Assembly: GCF_036346855.1 (NCBI RefSeq)
Contig: NZ_CP107841.1
Span: 9,924,001-9,988,000, forward strand
DNA from: Streptomyces europaeiscabiei
GTDB taxonomy: Bacteria > Actinomycetota > Actinomycetes > Streptomycetales > Streptomycetaceae
Direction of reading: 5' to 3'
Length of the DNA: 64,000 nt
Position numbers and translations under genes: made by a program. Positions within the stretch are counted from its first letter, which is position 1, and every line of letters begins with the position of its first letter. Below the pieces are notes generated by a model. That model saw only the letters and a program-made list of their open reading frames with translations. It made no database searches and was not told where the DNA came from. Below are positions 63,770 through 64,000 of the stretch, in pieces.

Positions 63770-64000
63770 TCATGGGTGCAGCCGGCGGTATTCCTGGGGA
63801 CTGAGCCCGTGGGCGGTGCGGAAGGCTCGGCTGAAGTGGGCGGGGTCCGTGAACCCCCAACGGGCGGCGATGGCGCGGACGGGGTGCGCGTGCAGGCGAG
63901 GGTCGGCCAGGTCGCGGCGGCAGAGCTCCAGCCGACGGGTGCGGATCCATCCGGCGACGGTCATGTCCGCTTCCCCGAAGAGCCGGTGCAGGGAGCGCAG
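63770..64000 (-). CDS. AraC-family transcriptional regulator (partial, C-terminal)
   Basis: The visible 76 residues form the AraC DNA-binding domain: LRSLHRLFGEADMTVAGWIR, RLELCRRDLADPRLHAHPVR, AIAARWGFTDPAHFSRAFRT and AHGLSPQEYRRLHP. Both HTH motifs are intact. The N-terminal effector domain lies beyond the window end. The ATG at 63964 is internal to the domain and not the start. Relatives include the AraC/NitR group with an AraC-binding-like N-terminal domain. Confidence 0.88.
   Translation of the reverse strand: MRSLHRLFGEADMTVAGWIRTRRLELCRRDLADPRLHAHPVRAIAARWGFTDPAHFSRAFRTAHGLSPQEYRRLHP

Overview
The window is very GC-rich, uses GTG and TTG starts freely, and has GGAGG-type ribosome binding sites, lipoprotein/Tat signals and dense LacI/TetR/LuxR regulators. 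This points to an actinomycete, most likely Streptomyces. It is an accessory-rich piece of chromosome. No rRNA, tRNA or CRISPR array was recognised.

Layout. 1-4065: a DUF1801 protein (cut by the window edge), an FMN-binding PNPOx-like protein and a large LuxR/NB-ARC-type ATPase regulator. 4231-8063: a DEAD-box RNA helicase with a 17-bp hairpin in its leader, then a two-gene T4-phage-like RNA repair cassette (Pnkp-type kinase/phosphatase and Rnl1-type RNA ligase). 8331-9185: a transposase-less mobile unit carrying a lincosamide nucleotidyltransferase-like gene, with 14-bp perfect terminal inverted repeats and a 5-bp direct repeat on both sides. 9301-24127: a polysaccharide locus with a secreted GH32 levanase, a LacI regulator with visible operators, a CUT1-type sugar ABC importer without its ATPase, GH3, intracellular GH32 and secreted GH30. 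24128-29429: a decayed region with an IS1380 transposase relic, a zinc-ribbon gene with an in-frame stop, a truncated C45-like hydrolase, PlsC, a frameshifted methyltransferase, a degenerate GyrB-like GHKL protein, an XRE fragment and an HAD protein of the type seen in RNA repair proteins. 29557-38361: a second sugar locus (GH93, GH42, ABC importer, LacI). 38570-42657: amidohydrolase plus APC permease, divergent from a TetR regulator.

42778-51195 is a complete type II Wadjet (JetABCD) anti-plasmid system. Its four genes are joined by 4-nt stop/start overlaps. The jetD gene carries a fourteen-unit 15-bp minisatellite at its 5' end. 51514-58582 holds an APC/KimA-like transporter divergent from kdpFABC. 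A 27-residue membrane peptide precedes kdpF, and the shared intergenic region carries GTCAAGG-like heptamers spaced mostly by 11 nt, as expected for an OmpR-family regulator such as KdpE. 58583-64000 contains an orphan permease fragment, several gene relics, an alpha/beta hydrolase, a membrane glutaredoxin-like protein, a PfkB kinase, a secreted peptidoglycan-binding protein and the end of an AraC regulator.

The most interesting points are the mobile lnu-like cassette, the nested carbohydrate module inside the levanase, the jetD minisatellite, the T4-like RNA repair pair, the degenerate GyrB paralogue and the kdp heptamer array. All family assignments are by motif recognition only; no database search was run.
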